Source of the DNA: Lentibacillus kapialis
Lineage (GTDB): Bacteria; Bacillota; Bacilli; Bacillales; Amphibacillaceae
Assembly: GCF_014646635.1 (NCBI RefSeq)
Contig: NZ_BMNQ01000023.1
Span: 1 to 46,887, forward strand
Direction of reading: 5' to 3'
Length of the DNA stretch: 46,887 bases
The notes under the pieces were generated by a model. It worked only from the letters and a program-made list of their open reading frames with translations. It made no database searches and had not been told where the DNA came from. Numbering within the stretch: the first letter of the stretch is position 1; each line of letters begins with the position of its first letter. The position numbers and the translations under genes are program-made. Positions 1 through 8,960 of this stretch are shown here, piece after piece.

Positions 1-1
1 A

Positions 2-52
2 TCATTGCAAGATATGTTTGAAAGACGATACGGAAAACCAGAAGATGGATGA
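2..52 (+). CDS. 3' end of a gene cut by the window edge
   Basis: An open frame enters from the left edge and ends in TGA with the C-terminus SLQDMFERRYGKPEDG. Only 16 codons are visible, so the product cannot be named. The strongly charged tail followed closely by a perfect palindrome (66-111) suggests a true gene end with a terminator-like structure after it. Confidence 0.4.
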   Translation, partial: SLQDMFERRYGKPEDG

Positions 53-65
53 TTAAATGGCTAAA

Positions 66-111
66 TTTTCTGACACCTTTCCCTGGGTACCCAGGGAAAG
101 GTGTCAGAAAA
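66..111. repeat. 46-bp perfect palindrome, no loop
   Basis: Positions 66-88 are the exact reverse complement of 89-111, centred on GGGTACCC, with outer arms containing TTTTCTGACACC and GGTGTCAGAAAA. As RNA it would form a long hairpin that starts with U and ends with A residues. It could terminate the preceding gene, or be one unit of a GGTGTCAG-type intergenic repeat. I cannot tell which from one copy. Confidence 0.8.
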
Positions 112-232
112 CAAACCCCAATTCCGAGGATACTCTATTAATTTACACAAACTTCTTGACGGTACCCAACATCGAGCGCAGCTTTATTCCTGACATATCC
201 CCGTTTTTTAATACTTATATCTTAAGATTCGC

Positions 233-418
233 CTAAAATATCGATACCAATCCCCACATAATAATAGCAACTATTGGTATTAACGCCCATACTGTATTGG
301 AGCTTCGATTATACTTGCTTTGTTTTTGGTTTTGACCTTGATTTTCTATCTTATCTAATCGATGATTAATACTCTCTAATTCGCGTCGCAACTCAGAAAA
401 CTCATTGCTATCTCTCAT
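233..418 (-). CDS. Small membrane protein with N-terminal coiled coil
   Basis: This gene encodes 61 residues. The N-terminal half (MRDSNEFSELRRELESINHR...) is charged and heptad-like, followed by a Gln/Asn-rich linker and one C-terminal membrane segment (about residues 43-60, WALIPIVAIIMWGLVSIF). The ATG at 418 was chosen over a TTG at 451 because GGAGGGG lies about eight bases upstream of it. The likely topology is a cytoplasmic coiled coil with a C-terminal anchor. No function is recognised, although short proteins of this layout are common and unstudied in Bacillaceae. It has no operon partner: its neighbours are a palindrome and decayed sequence. Confidence 0.65.
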   Translation of the reverse strand: MRDSNEFSELRRELESINHRLDKIENQGQNQKQSKYNRSSNTVWALIPIVAIIMWGLVSIF

Positions 419-627
419 TACCAGTCCCCTCCATAATAAATAGTCACACAATCTTGCTTTTTAATGCAAAAGTAGGTTGCAAGTCTCATTCCTTTCTTGC
501 GTCCGATGAATGATGCATCACCAATAAACAAAGCTATTTTGACTTATTCAATAATCATCATTTTTAAATTCAGCTTGAGAACAACGTTTTAAATGTTAAT
601 TCAAGACCGTTTCGTCGTAACCTTTAG

Positions 628-813
628 TTTTATTTTAACATAAATATTCTAATTGTAAGCGAATACAAACCTTTTTATGTTGGTGCATCTCGTCTTGGAA
701 CTTATGCTAATCAGTCTGCAAACGAACGAGTTGGTCCAGGGGTTGTTTTGTATACGGACAGGACTTTTTGTAATTCTTCATTAGCAGATATGGAAGCTTA
801 TACTTGGGATTAA
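628..813 (+). pseudogene. Open fragment without a start codon
   Basis: After a stop at 625 a frame stays open to TAA at 811 and reads ...YVGASRLGTYANQSANERVGPGVVLY.... It looks like real protein sequence (Gly/Ala/Asn mix, few rare codons), but it has no ATG/GTG/TTG with a ribosome binding site and is only about 61 codons long. I read it as the C-terminal scrap of a lost gene. The family is not recognised. Confidence 0.25.
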
Positions 814-918
814 ATTAAAAATATACTATTTACAAGTGAGCGAAGTTTATAATTTCAAGCCGTTATCCTGCAAAACTAAAAGGGAGGAACTATTTACCTA
901 AATCCTGTATAATGGTAA

Positions 919-1098
919 TTGGTCAAAACATTTATAAAAGCTGGCAGAATACTACCTATAGTCATTATATTACAAACGAGCTTATTTGGTATCCAAGAAC
1001 TTTATGTTATGGAGCCTACAAAAAATGACATAATTATTTCTAATATTGACTTAGTATTAGTATCATTTATCATGAAATTACTAAAAACTACCGGCTGA
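919..1098 (+). CDS. Possible small membrane protein or gene scrap (TTG start)
   Basis: A 59-codon frame from a TTG contains a hydrophobic stretch (ILPIVIILQTSLFGI, about residues 11-25) and a second one near the end (LVLVSFIMKLL). There is no convincing ribosome binding site: GGGAGG at 881-886 is too far away. A TATAAT lies just upstream (908-913). It may be a relic rather than an expressed gene. Confidence 0.2.
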   Translation: MVKTFIKAGRILPIVIILQTSLFGIQELYVMEPTKNDIIISNIDLVLVSFIMKLLKTTG

Positions 1099-1279
1099 GC
1101 ACACTTGAAGAGCTGGATTATGTAGCAGTGATATTTTCATTTCACTTGCTATGTTGAACGCATTCCGACCACAGGAAATCTCATCGAACGCTAAAAACCA
1201 CCTTAATAATTCTGTAGTTCTTGTTGCTAAAAGAACAATCATGAAAATGTGGCAAATATTATTATTGGGGGTGATCGAA

Positions 1280-1861
1280 ATGAAACAAGTTAAAACAGTT
1301 TATCGAATTGTTATTCCTTTTTTGATTCTAGGAGTTTTTTTATTTGCTGTAGGTTGCTCATCAAACAACGGTGGCTCAGAATCTAATCCTAATTCACAAC
1401 AAGATGAGAACTTAAGTACTTTAGAAGCTGTTTTAGAAAATACTTTCACAGGACCAAATCAAGAACTAAATAGACTATCAAATGATCCAGAAAATCTCAC
1501 TGTTATTGGAAAGAATAGCGAAACAAAAAATCCGGAATCACCAAATGAACTGGTTTTGTATTTAGAGGAAATGTACCAGCCCCATTTTACTGAAGAGATG
1601 TACAATGAATACGTTGGTAAATATGTTTTTAGCTACCAAGTAAAAGAAAACGATGAAATGGACGTTAATGACATTGATATAAAACCAAAAGATTCAGATG
1701 AAATCATCTATGACTTTAACGCAAATGTGACGTATCAAAAAGAAGGCAGTGAAGCAGAAATTTATGAATTAAAAGGCCAAACTAATTTTTCGGAAAAGGG
1801 ACAAATCCAAGAGTTTAAACTTCATTCTGATGATGGTCTATTAGAAGCACTCGAAAGCTAA
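1280..1861 (+). CDS. Predicted secreted lipoprotein
   Basis: The product is 193 residues with a classical lipoprotein signal peptide: MKQVK, a hydrophobic core, and a lipobox ending FAVG-C with the lipidated cysteine at residue 26. A Ser/Asn/Gly linker (SSNNGGSESNPNSQQ) follows. The mature part is acidic (pI clearly low), as is common for exposed proteins of salt-adapted bacteria. The ATG at 1280 is preceded by GGGGGTGAT; an in-frame upstream ATG at 1151 lacks a binding site. No known domain is recognised. A hairpin directly follows the stop, and the next feature is a transposase, so it is likely monocistronic. Confidence 0.75.
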   Translation: MKQVKTVYRIVIPFLILGVFLFAVGCSSNNGGSESNPNSQQDENLSTLEAVLENTFTGPNQELNRLSNDPENLTVIGKNSETKNPESPNELVLYLEEMYQPHFTEEMYNEYVGKYVFSYQVKENDEMDVNDIDIKPKDSDEIIYDFNANVTYQKEGSEAEIYELKGQTNFSEKGQIQEFKLHSDDGLLEALES

Positions 1862-1865
1862 CTAA

Positions 1866-1897
1866 CCCTTTATTTCAGGGGTACTGAAATAAAAGGG
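1866..1897 (+). terminator. Hairpin after the lipoprotein gene
   Basis: CCCTTTATTTCAG pairs with CTGAAATAAAAGGG (one bulge) around a short loop, four bases after the lipoprotein stop. There is no clear U-run after it, so it is an imperfect intrinsic terminator. Confidence 0.45.
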
Positions 1898-2068
1898 CGA
1901 CTCCATTTAGCTAACGGGGTCGGTCCGACCCGACTGCCCCTCCCGCAATCATAAGGATAAATATCAGGAGCTACGCTTAAGAGTTCAAAAAACATGAAGT
2001 GAGGATGCATGTAGTGGGAAATCCAGAGATTTGTGGTTTTTAGCTAAACAATACAATTATTACTGGAA

Positions 2069-3410
2069 ATGAGCAGGATTTCGCCACAAAATGAAGAAAA
2101 ACTCCTTAGGGCTCAACCCAAGGAGGTGATACCACTGTCAAAACAGTGGGTAAAGGAATTTATCCTTTACATTACTAAGGTATATGGTTTTGACGAAATG
2201 GTCAAGGGGGCACAAAATTTCAGGCGATCACAACGGTATAAACCATCAACGATTTTCATCATACTGTTTATGGGATTTGTTCTTCGTTTGGAAAGCATGG
2301 AAGCCTTTGATCAGGAAAAATGGCCGGTTCAAACAGGTGGTTTCGCGAAAAAAAGGTAAGCCTTCCCATGACACGTTGCGGGATACCTTGTGCCAATGGG
2401 ATTTAGACCATCTGGATCAATGCCACGACCAGTTTATTGCCAGGTTCAAACAAAATCGCGGGCCCCGTAAAGGCAATATTGATGGCTGGCGTGTTGGTGC
2501 TATAGATGGCGTGGAGCTGTTTAACTCGACCAGTCGCAGCTGCTCCGATTGTTTGGTTCGACGAAACAAGGAAGGTGAAACGGAGTACTTTCATCGTGCT
2601 GTTTTTCTGCAGAAGGTTGGCGGCGATCCGCGCATCATTTATGATGTGGAGCATTTAAAGCCACGTGACGGTGCCGGAAAAGATGAAGGTGAAATCACCG
2701 GTGCCGGCCGTCTTTTGGAAAGGACAAAACGCCATGGGCGTCTGATGGATATCATCACCGCGGACGCCTTGTACGCCAAGGCATCGTTTATCCATCAGGT
2801 TCTGAACCAGGGTATGGATGCCGTGATCCGGATGAAAGAAGAGCGCCGGCTCATCATGCAGGATGCCAGAGGTCTTTTCGATCACCGACAAGCGGACGTC
2901 CGGTGGGAAGAGAAGGATGCCGATGGCAACCGGGTGAGAGTTGAGGCATGGGATGAGGAAGGATTTAAGAGTTGGAAACAGGTCAAGGTTCCATTGCGTA
3001 TGGTTAAGATGGTTCGCCAAACGGAGCGAATAATCATCGTTGGAGGTCAAAAGAAGGCAGAGATTGAAGTCATTGAAAGATGGGCAGCGACCACCTGTCA
3101 AAAGGAGGCAGTGCCCACAGAAACGATTTCTAAAATGGCTGCCGCACGGTGGGATATTGAAAATAACGGGTTTCATGACTTGAAGACCTACTGGCACCTG
3201 GATCATCCCTACGTTCACGATCCGACAGCTATCGAGGCCTGGGTGGCCATTCTTGTATTAGCCGTGAACATGGTATATAGCTATTTTTACATGCATCTGC
3301 ATCATTTCCGGGATCGGAAAATGCCACTTAAAGAAATGATCAAGGAAATGAAAGAACAGATCCGTTGGGCCATGCCGAAGATGAACCATACGCTTTGGAG
3401 ACCGGGTTAG
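2069..3410 (+). CDS. IS4-like DDE transposase, reading frame broken at A7 run
   Basis: Two overlapping frames encode one transposase. The first (2069-2359) gives the N-terminal part; the second carries the catalytic core to 3410. They join by a +1 shift (or loss of one A) at a run of seven A residues, 2348-2354. With six A the frame would read straight through ...GFAKKGKPSHDTLRD.... The core has AIDGVELF (first Asp), ITADALYAKA (second Asp) and RWDIENNGFHDLK (Glu), a DDE layout like IS4-superfamily enzymes. A strong AAGGAGGTGATACC lies inside the first frame at about 2120 with no standard start after it. The break could be a disabling mutation or programmed slippage at the A7 run. Confidence 0.8.
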
Positions 3411-3574
3411 CGTTCCATAACTGAATAATAATTCGACAAAAATTGTTAAGCTAAGTATGTCAATTAACTGCAAAAGATGTTGATAATTAACGGGTTTTGT
3501 CTAAATTTGAAGGTGGAGGTCACTTGGAAAATCCTGGAAGGAAAACTGGAAATTTAAAGCGTGGGTCCGGTATT
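2069..3574 (+). mobile_element. Insertion sequence (ends not resolved)
   Basis: The transposase and its 3' flank abut the interrupted BCCT gene: recognisable BCCT protein sequence stops near 3575, so the right boundary lies between 3411 and about 3575. I could not find convincing terminal inverted repeats. No remaining BCCT sequence appears on the left side, so insertion was accompanied or followed by deletion. Confidence 0.55.
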
Positions 3575-4103
3575 TACCCAAGACTCCTTGACATGCCCCG
3601 CTCAAACTTAACGTCGGTTGCTTCCGGACATGAAACGCATAGGCTATAGGCAAAACCGATAAACAAAAGATGGCCCATGCCGTAAATCCCCAATGAAAAA
3701 GTCCGTATGTGGCGGCCCAATGAACTGCCTCTGCCGTTTTCGGTTCTAAGCCAAAAGGTGGAGCGGTATAATAGAAAGCCCACTCGATTGCGCCCCAATA
3801 CATAATACCACCTCCGATGACGCCAGTAAACATCATCGCAATCCAACTAGGTGTTGAAAACTCAGGTTCCCCGTCACCCAATTTTACATGTGCGTACTTA
3901 CCAGTGGCCAGCCAGATTAAAAAGCCAAAAATGGCAACTGTAAACAGCATGTAAAGCCATCCAAATTTTTCAGTTAGAAATCCCCGTACGCCGTTTAATA
4001 TGGCCAATCCTTTTTCAGGCCCTAAAGCCAAAGGAGCTACTAACAAACAAATGATGATAATCGCGCCCCAAAAAATGCGTTTATCAAGTTGTGGTTTATC
4101 CAT
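3501..4103 (-). pseudogene. BCCT-family transporter, truncated (N-terminal third only)
   Basis: The first ~180 residues match the betaine/choline/carnitine transporter family: MDKPQLDKRIFWGAI, the first membrane helices, the glycine-rich TGVIGGGIMYWGAIEWAFY segment, and the GLFHWGFTAWAIFCL helix. Normal members are about 500-560 residues. Homology stops at ...LSGACQGVLGKY (about 3575) and the frame runs into unrelated sequence beside the insertion sequence. GGGAGG lies seven bases before the ATG at 4103. It is the last gene of the thiolase-scoA-scoB unit, so it probably imported a substrate of that pathway (a carnitine- or betaine-like compound is inference). It cannot make a working carrier. 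Confidence 0.85.
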
Positions 4104-4126
4104 CATACCACCTCCCATCTATACGG

Positions 4127-4798
4127 TTAATACGCTTCCAACGTCACTTCATCCTCGACGATTAACTCTGTTTCAGTCAGGTTTTTAATATCTTCCACAG
4201 TGAATCCTTTTGCCGCTTCAACGAGGACAGGGCCTTCTGGTGTGATATCTATAACAGCACGATCGGTAATGATCCGGTCAACTACTCCGGCTCCTGTCAA
4301 CGGCAAGCTGCACGCGTTTACAATTTTGGGATCCCCATTTTTATTGACATGATCCATAATCACAATCACATGTTTAGCCCCATGAACGAGGTCCATAGCT
4401 CCGCCCATACCTTTAATCATTTTTCCCGGGATCTTCCAATTAGCAAGATCACCATTTTGGGACACTTCCATCCCACCTAAAATCGCAACATCGATATGAC
4501 CTCCGCGAATCATTCCGAATGAATCCGCACTATTGAAGTACGAAGTGCCTTTTGCCTCTGTAACGGTTTCTTTTCCGGCGTTAATCAAATCGGGGTCCAC
4601 TTGGTCTTTGGTCGGATAAGGACCGATTCCAAGCAAACCATTTTCCGATTGCAGCATTACCCACTTGTCATCTGGAATGTAATTCGCTACAAGAGTCGGC
4701 ATCCCAATTCCAAGATTGACGTAAAATCCGTCCTGAAGTTCTTTTTCCGCTCTTTTAGCGATCTTTTCTCTCGTTAATGCTTTATCTTCTTTCGCCAT
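4127..4798 (-). CDS. scoB: 3-oxoacid CoA-transferase, subunit B
   Basis: This is the beta subunit of a two-subunit succinyl-CoA:3-oxoacid (acetoacetate) CoA-transferase, 223 residues, the usual length. It carries the GIGMPTLV segment and the SENGLLG motif whose Glu (residue 52) forms the glutamyl-CoA intermediate. The enzyme activates acetoacetate, or a related short acid, with a CoA donor; thiolase then splits acetoacetyl-CoA to acetyl-CoA. AAGGAG precedes the ATG. The gene lies 21 bases after scoA and is followed by the broken BCCT gene. AtoA/AtoD-type specificity for butyrate or acetate cannot be excluded from sequence alone. Confidence 0.9.
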   Translation of the reverse strand: MAKEDKALTREKIAKRAEKELQDGFYVNLGIGMPTLVANYIPDDKWVMLQSENGLLGIGPYPTKDQVDPDLINAGKETVTEAKGTSYFNSADSFGMIRGGHIDVAILGGMEVSQNGDLANWKIPGKMIKGMGGAMDLVHGAKHVIVIMDHVNKNGDPKIVNACSLPLTGAGVVDRIITDRAVIDITPEGPVLVEAAKGFTVEDIKNLTETELIVEDEVTLEAY

Positions 4799-4819
4799 GA
4801 TGAATTCTCCTTCCGCCGA

Positions 4820-5506
4820 TTATTTTGTGGTCAGACGTTCAATGCGTTTTTCTTGTTTTCCAACAATCAATCGCTGTACATAAATGCTCGGCGTATGAAT
4901 GTACTCCGGACTTAACTCACCGGGTTTAACAAACTCTTCCACCTCAGCAATTGTTACTTCGCCGGCCGCTGCGACTATCGGATTAAAATTGCGTGCCGTT
5001 TTGTTATACATTAAATTTCCAATGGTATCCGCCATTGCGGCACGTACAAGTCCAAAATCTGCTGTTATTGCTTTTTCAAGCAAATATTCCTTGCCATTGA
5101 ATGATCTCACTTCACGACCTTCTGCTATCTGTGTACCGACTCCTGCAGGCGTATAAAATGCCGGTATTCCTGCACCGCCTGCACGCATTCTCTCCGCAAG
5201 AGTTCCCTGGGGGACAAGCTCAACCTCTAATTCGCCGGACATAACTTGCCGTTCAAATTCCTTATTCTCACCTACATATGATCCGATCATTTTTTTGATT
5301 TGATTGTTTTTCAAAAGCAGACCGAGACCCCAATCATCAACACCACAATTATTTGAAATCACTGTCAAATCTTTTACACCTGATTTTTTCAGGGCAAGAA
5401 TTAAGTTTTCCGGTATCCCAACCAGCCCAAATCCACCAACAAGAATGGTTGCCCCATCACGAATATCTTTTACCGCTTCTTCAAATGAAGATACGATCGG
5501 TTTCAC
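4820..5506 (-). CDS. scoA: 3-oxoacid CoA-transferase, subunit A
   Basis: This is the alpha subunit of the same CoA-transferase, about 228 residues. It has the family glycine-rich start ([20 protein letters not shown]), the [15 protein letters not shown] region, and the [16 protein letters not shown] segment that shapes the CoA site. The first codons are GTG-AAT-GTG; GAGGAG is three bases from the first and nine from the second, so the GTG at 5506 is preferred over 5512. It lies between thiolase (upstream) and scoB in one operon on the minus strand. Confidence 0.9.
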   Translation of the reverse strand: MKPIVSSFEEAVKDIRDGATILVGGFGLVGIPENLILALKKSGVKDLTVISNNCGVDDWGLGLLLKNNQIKKMIGSYVGENKEFERQVMSGELEVELVPQGTLAERMRAGGAGIPAFYTPAGVGTQIAEGREVRSFNGKEYLLEKAITADFGLVRAAMADTIGNLMYNKTARNFNPIVAAAGEVTIAEVEEFVKPGELSPEYIHTPSIYVQRLIVGKQEKRIERLTTK

Positions 5507-5547
5507 ATTCACTCACTCCTCAAAAACAAATTAATAAACTCCATGGA

Positions 5548-6732
5548 CTACCTTTCAACGATCGTTGCAACGCCCTGACCGCCCCCGATACAGAGAGTGG
5601 CCAGACCATACCGCTCATCCCGACGTTTCAGCTCATGTAATAGGGTAACAAGGATACGCGTACCACTAGCACCAATGGGGTGTCCGAGTGCGATGGCCCC
5701 GCCATTTACGTTTAATATCTTATCGTCAATGTTTAGTTCCTTCCTAACGGCAAGCGACTGTGCTGCAAAAGCTTCATTTGCCTCAATCAAGCTGATATCT
5801 CCCATAGAAATCCCTGCTTTTTCAAGCGCCTGTTTCGTTGCTGGAATAGGACCAAGTCCCATAAGACTCGGATCAACCCCGGCACTGGCATTGGAGCGAA
5901 TCGTTGCCAGTGGTTCAATCTTTAATTCTTGTGCTTTTTGCTTGCTAAGTATTACAAGCGCGGCAGCTCCATCGTTAATCCCCGATGAATTACCTGCTGT
6001 AACCATTCCATCTTTTTGGAAGGCCGGGCGGAGTTTACCCAGCTTTTCTTTGGAGCTATTTGGTTTCACCCCTTCGTCTTGATCAAACAAAATCGGCTCT
6101 CCTTTTCGTTGCGGAACGGAAACAGCGATGATTTCATCTTTAAATCTGCCTGTTTCTATCGCTTCAGCTGCTTTCCTCTGACTTTCAGCAGCAAATTCAT
6201 CAAGTTCTTCCCTGGAAAGTTCATGCGATTGGCTAACATTTTCAGCAGTTATGCCCATATGGTAATCATTAAACGCATCCCAGAGACCATCGTGTATCAT
6301 ACTGTCAACAACCGTTTGATGCCCCATACGATACCCTTCTCTTGCCCCTTTCAATATGTAAGGCGCCTGCGACATGTTTTCCATTCCACCACAGACAACA
6401 ACATCTTGTTCACCAAGCATGATTGATTGGGCTGCAAGATGGATAGCTTTCAAACCGGAACCGCACACTTTATTGATTGTCATGGACGGTGTCGTATCCG
6501 GAATCTCCGCCTTCATTGCAGCTTGACGAGCCGGGTTTTGTCCAAGACCTGCTTGAAGTACATTTCCCATAATCACTTCGTCGATTTGTTTATCAGCAAT
6601 TCCCGCTCTCGTTAATGCCTCTTTGATAACAATCGATCCGAGTTCAGGTGCGGAAATACTTTTTAAACTTCCGGTAAATGATCCAGTCGGTGTTCGAACA
6701 GCACTAGCAATAACAACTTCCTGTAATGGCAC
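5548..6732 (-). CDS. Acetyl-CoA acetyltransferase (thiolase)
   Basis: A type II thiolase of 394 residues, full length. The nucleophile Cys90 is in [14 protein letters not shown]; the C-terminal pair is His351 in [14 protein letters not shown] and Cys381 in LCIGGGQG. All catalytic residues are intact. It interconverts two acetyl-CoA and acetoacetyl-CoA in the cytoplasm. The start is GTG at 6732 with GGAGGG nine bases upstream. It is first in the unit thiolase-scoA-scoB-(BCCT), an acetoacetate or beta-oxidation-type module. A degenerate MITE lies just upstream, so the promoter is within or beyond it. Confidence 0.92.
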   Translation of the reverse strand: MPLQEVVIASAVRTPTGSFTGSLKSISAPELGSIVIKEALTRAGIADKQIDEVIMGNVLQAGLGQNPARQAAMKAEIPDTTPSMTINKVCGSGLKAIHLAAQSIMLGEQDVVVCGGMENMSQAPYILKGAREGYRMGHQTVVDSMIHDGLWDAFNDYHMGITAENVSQSHELSREELDEFAAESQRKAAEAIETGRFKDEIIAVSVPQRKGEPILFDQDEGVKPNSSKEKLGKLRPAFQKDGMVTAGNSSGINDGAAALVILSKQKAQELKIEPLATIRSNASAGVDPSLMGLGPIPATKQALEKAGISMGDISLIEANEAFAAQSLAVRKELNIDDKILNVNGGAIALGHPIGASGTRILVTLLHELKRRDERYGLATLCIGGGQGVATIVER

Positions 6733-6789
6733 TATAGTTTCCCTCCATCATTGTTTGGTTGTCTGGAAGACGATTTTCTATATAAGAGG

Positions 6790-6906
6790 TTGTTCAAAAA
6801 GTCCGGTAAACATGACACTTCGAATTTCTTCGTTGGCTTGTTTCTCCGCTGCTCGAAACTGCGCCGCCTCGAACTTCTTGGTCCTTTTTATCCTCCTTTT
6901 TGAACA
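6790..6906. repeat. MITE-like repeat family M, copy 1 (internal deletion)
   Basis: The ends TTGTTCAAAAAG and CTTTTTGAACAC are inverted repeats. The body matches copies at 27398 and 33778 (about 208 bp) but lacks about 92 central bases. The break falls exactly between two copies of CTCCGCT, the mark of a slip or recombination deletion between short direct repeats. Confidence 0.85.
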
Positions 6907-7167
6907 CGCACATATAAGGGATTGTTTCTACATCAGATGTCGTGACTAAAGTTTTATGATTTATCTAAAATGATCCTCACTTAAATAACACTAGCATCCC
7001 TCAACTAACTGTTCCTATACGTGAAAAAGGCTGCAATTATCGATGCAATGCACACTTGAAAAAATCATTTACGGGTGTTGTGTGCAGTTGTTCTTAGATA
7101 ACCACCGCTTCATACTGCCATAGGGCTTGTTAAACAGTGATCAGTTCAACAAGCTGAAGGTTTAACG

Positions 7168-7219
7168 TTAGAAAAACTCGGCAAATAAGGTCATCCATAA
7201 TTTATACTTTCTGACGTTA
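7168..7219. repeat. Interspersed repeat family R, copy 1 (shortened)
   Basis: It begins TTAGAAAAACTCGG and ends CTTTCTGACGTTA like the full ~88-bp copies at 12653, 19980, 29016, 35181 and 46699, but lacks the central hairpin. Both ends here read as TAACGT(T/C)AG inverted repeats. Confidence 0.75.
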
Positions 7220-7518
7220 CAAGCAATAAAAACACTGTCACGTTACAGGCCTTTTGTTGCATATAAAGTTAAAGGCAGGGCCGAAATTAAAATCAAACTA
7301 TATATGAGTCCCTGTTAAAGGAAGACGGTACTGCTTCTCATGTAAATTTTGTAACATCCTCTCCTTGCACATTGGGTGAATATCCGACATATAATTAAAT
7401 ATCCACAAACACCCATTCAGCCCAATGAAAATCATTTATGAATGTATGTGTAACGTAGTATGTTTTAACATTGAATGGTAAGAATAAGGTGTGGCCGGCA
7501 TGGCCTTCTTTCACCGCA

Positions 7519-7552
7519 GAAAGAGTCTCTGGTTTTTTAAAGAGACTCTTTC
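7519..7552 (+). terminator. Hairpin, terminator-like
   Basis: GAAAGAGTCTCT and AGAGACTCTTTC form a perfect 12-bp stem around a T-rich loop, followed by TTTATGG. It lies about 105 bases before the small membrane protein gene at 7659. It may end an unrecognised short transcript or act in that gene's leader. Confidence 0.5.
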
Positions 7553-7658
7553 TTTATGGCCAAGCTAATAAACATTAGCTTTACAGACCATTTGAAAGTA
7601 AAATTTTAATGGTTTTTAGCATTGATGGGTAAAGCTACAAACACAAGGAGGTGAAACA

Positions 7659-7892
7659 ATGTCTGAAACAGTGGAAAACAGAAATGATACCTCCGCCTTA
7701 TGGATGGGGTGGATAGGTATTGTAGCAGGTGTTATCTCCTTCTTTACACTACCACTTATATTTGGGATTGCTGCTGTCATCCTCGGGATTATTACAGTGA
7801 ACAGTACCGCAAAGACTTTGGGATGGTGGTCTATTGGCGTAGGGGTTGCCGGCATCCTTGTGTATTGGTTCTCCACAGGCACCTTATTCTAA
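7659..7892 (+). CDS. Small two- to three-helix membrane protein (DUF4190-like)
   Basis: The product is 77 residues. A short polar N-terminus (MSETVENRNDTSA) precedes hydrophobic segments at about residues 15-30, 31-47 and 54-72. The Gly-rich pattern (GWIGIVAGVISFFTLPLIFGIAAVILGIITV) resembles DUF4190-type small membrane proteins of Bacillaceae, whose function is unknown. AAGGAGGTG lies six bases before the ATG, a very strong site that suggests high expression. A textbook terminator follows, so it is monocistronic. Confidence 0.75.
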   Translation: MSETVENRNDTSALWMGWIGIVAGVISFFTLPLIFGIAAVILGIITVNSTAKTLGWWSIGVGVAGILVYWFSTGTLF

Positions 7893-7942
7893 ATACTTTA
7901 TTAAATAAACATGCTCCAAAGATGCGATCTGTGAAGTAAAGG

Positions 7943-7973
7943 AAACGGGACTGTATTTTGCACAGTCCCGTTT
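7943..7973 (+). terminator. Intrinsic terminator
   Basis: AAACGGGACTGT and ACAGTCCCGTTT form a perfect 12-bp stem with a 7-base loop, followed by TTTCTT-type sequence. It ends the small membrane protein gene. Confidence 0.85.
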
Positions 7974-8309
7974 CTTAAAACTCCATTCACACGAAAAAAC
8001 CATTTTATGGGATCTGCCCTACCTGAAATAAAGTGGGGAAAGAAGAGCACTTCCGACAATAACATTTTTAACTGCTAAAATGTATAAATATCCATTAATG
8101 ACCACGACTGGTTCCCAATGAAATCTTTACCTATGTTTTATCTGGCCAGCTATGGCCACCCTTCACCCCAAGAGAATTCTCAGATATAGAGGCTCTTTCC
8201 ATTTCATACATTTTTTACTGACCCAATACATAGTATTTCATCAAGAAAGGTAATAATTTAATAATTGTACACGGAATATTTACCAAAAATAATAACTCGA
8301 GGGTAGCAA

Positions 8310-8891
8310 ATGAAAAAATTACTATTTGTAAGCTTATTTATTTCTTTATTGTTATTGGGTGGTTGTATGCATAAAGAAGTGAATCATCCGTTAACCTTAA
8401 TTCAGGCAATAAAACGTGCTTATCCGGATGCATTAAAATGGGACAAGGATGCCAGGTTAATTGACGCCAAAAGCGTTGACGGTGACAAGCGAATAACCAG
8501 AATGAATGGAAAAAGCAGCTATTGGGATATAACCTTTGGAATACCGGGAACCAATAAAGCTTTTTTGGTGAACATCCGTGATGGGGAAATCAATAATCGT
8601 ACAGACATAACAGATGAGAGTGTCGTGCCTCTATCAGACGCTTATTTTATTACGGATTTATCAAAACTTAAGTTCGATTCACCTGAACTCCTAAAAAAAG
8701 CAATGAGTACCACAAAACTGTATCCAATTGATACCCGCAAAAGAAGATACATCTTTGGAATCTCAAAGGCTACTGAAAAAGATAGTATGCTTGTCAAGAT
8801 TATCGGATGGGACAAAAAGGAGGAAAAGATGAAGAGATTACAATTTAATGCAAATACTGGTGAGTTATATAAAAATGCAGAAGGGGATTGA
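8310..8891 (+). CDS. Predicted lipoprotein, PepSY-like fold suspected
   Basis: The product is 193 residues with a signal peptide MKKLLFVSLFISLLLLGG-C; the lipidated cysteine is residue 19. The mature part has two similar halves, each with a helix (LIQAIKRAYPDALKWDKDA; DSPELLKKAMSTTKLYP) followed by strands and a closing N.R.GEI or NANTGEL turn. That arrangement recalls tandem PepSY-type units. This is inference from pattern; the family was not confirmed. GAGGGTAGCAA precedes the ATG. The gene stands alone and its stop lies inside a terminator hairpin shared with the convergent chrA. Confidence 0.7.
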   Translation: MKKLLFVSLFISLLLLGGCMHKEVNHPLTLIQAIKRAYPDALKWDKDARLIDAKSVDGDKRITRMNGKSSYWDITFGIPGTNKAFLVNIRDGEINNRTDITDESVVPLSDAYFITDLSKLKFDSPELLKKAMSTTKLYPIDTRKRRYIFGISKATEKDSMLVKIIGWDKKEEKMKRLQFNANTGELYKNAEGD

Positions 8892-8920
8892 CATCACGAA
8901 CAGAACCTTTCCCCTTTTTG
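8881..8920. terminator. Terminator between convergent genes
   Basis: AAGGGG (8881-8886) pairs with CCCCTT (8911-8916) and is followed by TTTTTG on the plus strand. It overlaps the lipoprotein stop codon and lies 40 bases from the chrA stop on the opposite strand. Confidence 0.65.
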
Positions 8921-8960
8921 CTGTTTTGTTTATTTCATAATTTAGCAGGTCCTTTAGATA

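Larger units (their letters stand above)
6907..7658. other. Gene-free interval
   Basis: I see no credible gene here. It holds a hairpin at 7125-7154 (GCTTGTTAAAC pairing GTTCAACAAGC), a shortened copy of repeat family R (7168-7219), and a strong hairpin at 7519-7552. The stretch 7220-7500 shows nothing I can name. Confidence 0.6.

Noticed and set aside
2655-3218. 187-codon open frame on the minus strand
   Set aside because: It is the antisense of the transposase catalytic core, with no ribosome binding site; the plus-strand frame has clear DDE motifs.
1900-3575. Terminal inverted repeats of the insertion sequence
   Set aside because: ATTTAG-containing segments at about 1908 and 3505 are too dissimilar to be convincing ends; GGGTCGGTCCGACCC at 1918-1932 is only a local hairpin.
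5597-6426. Long plus-strand open frames opposite thiolase
   Set aside because: They are complements of the intact, motif-complete thiolase gene and have Ser/Pro/Ala-rich composition typical of shadow frames.
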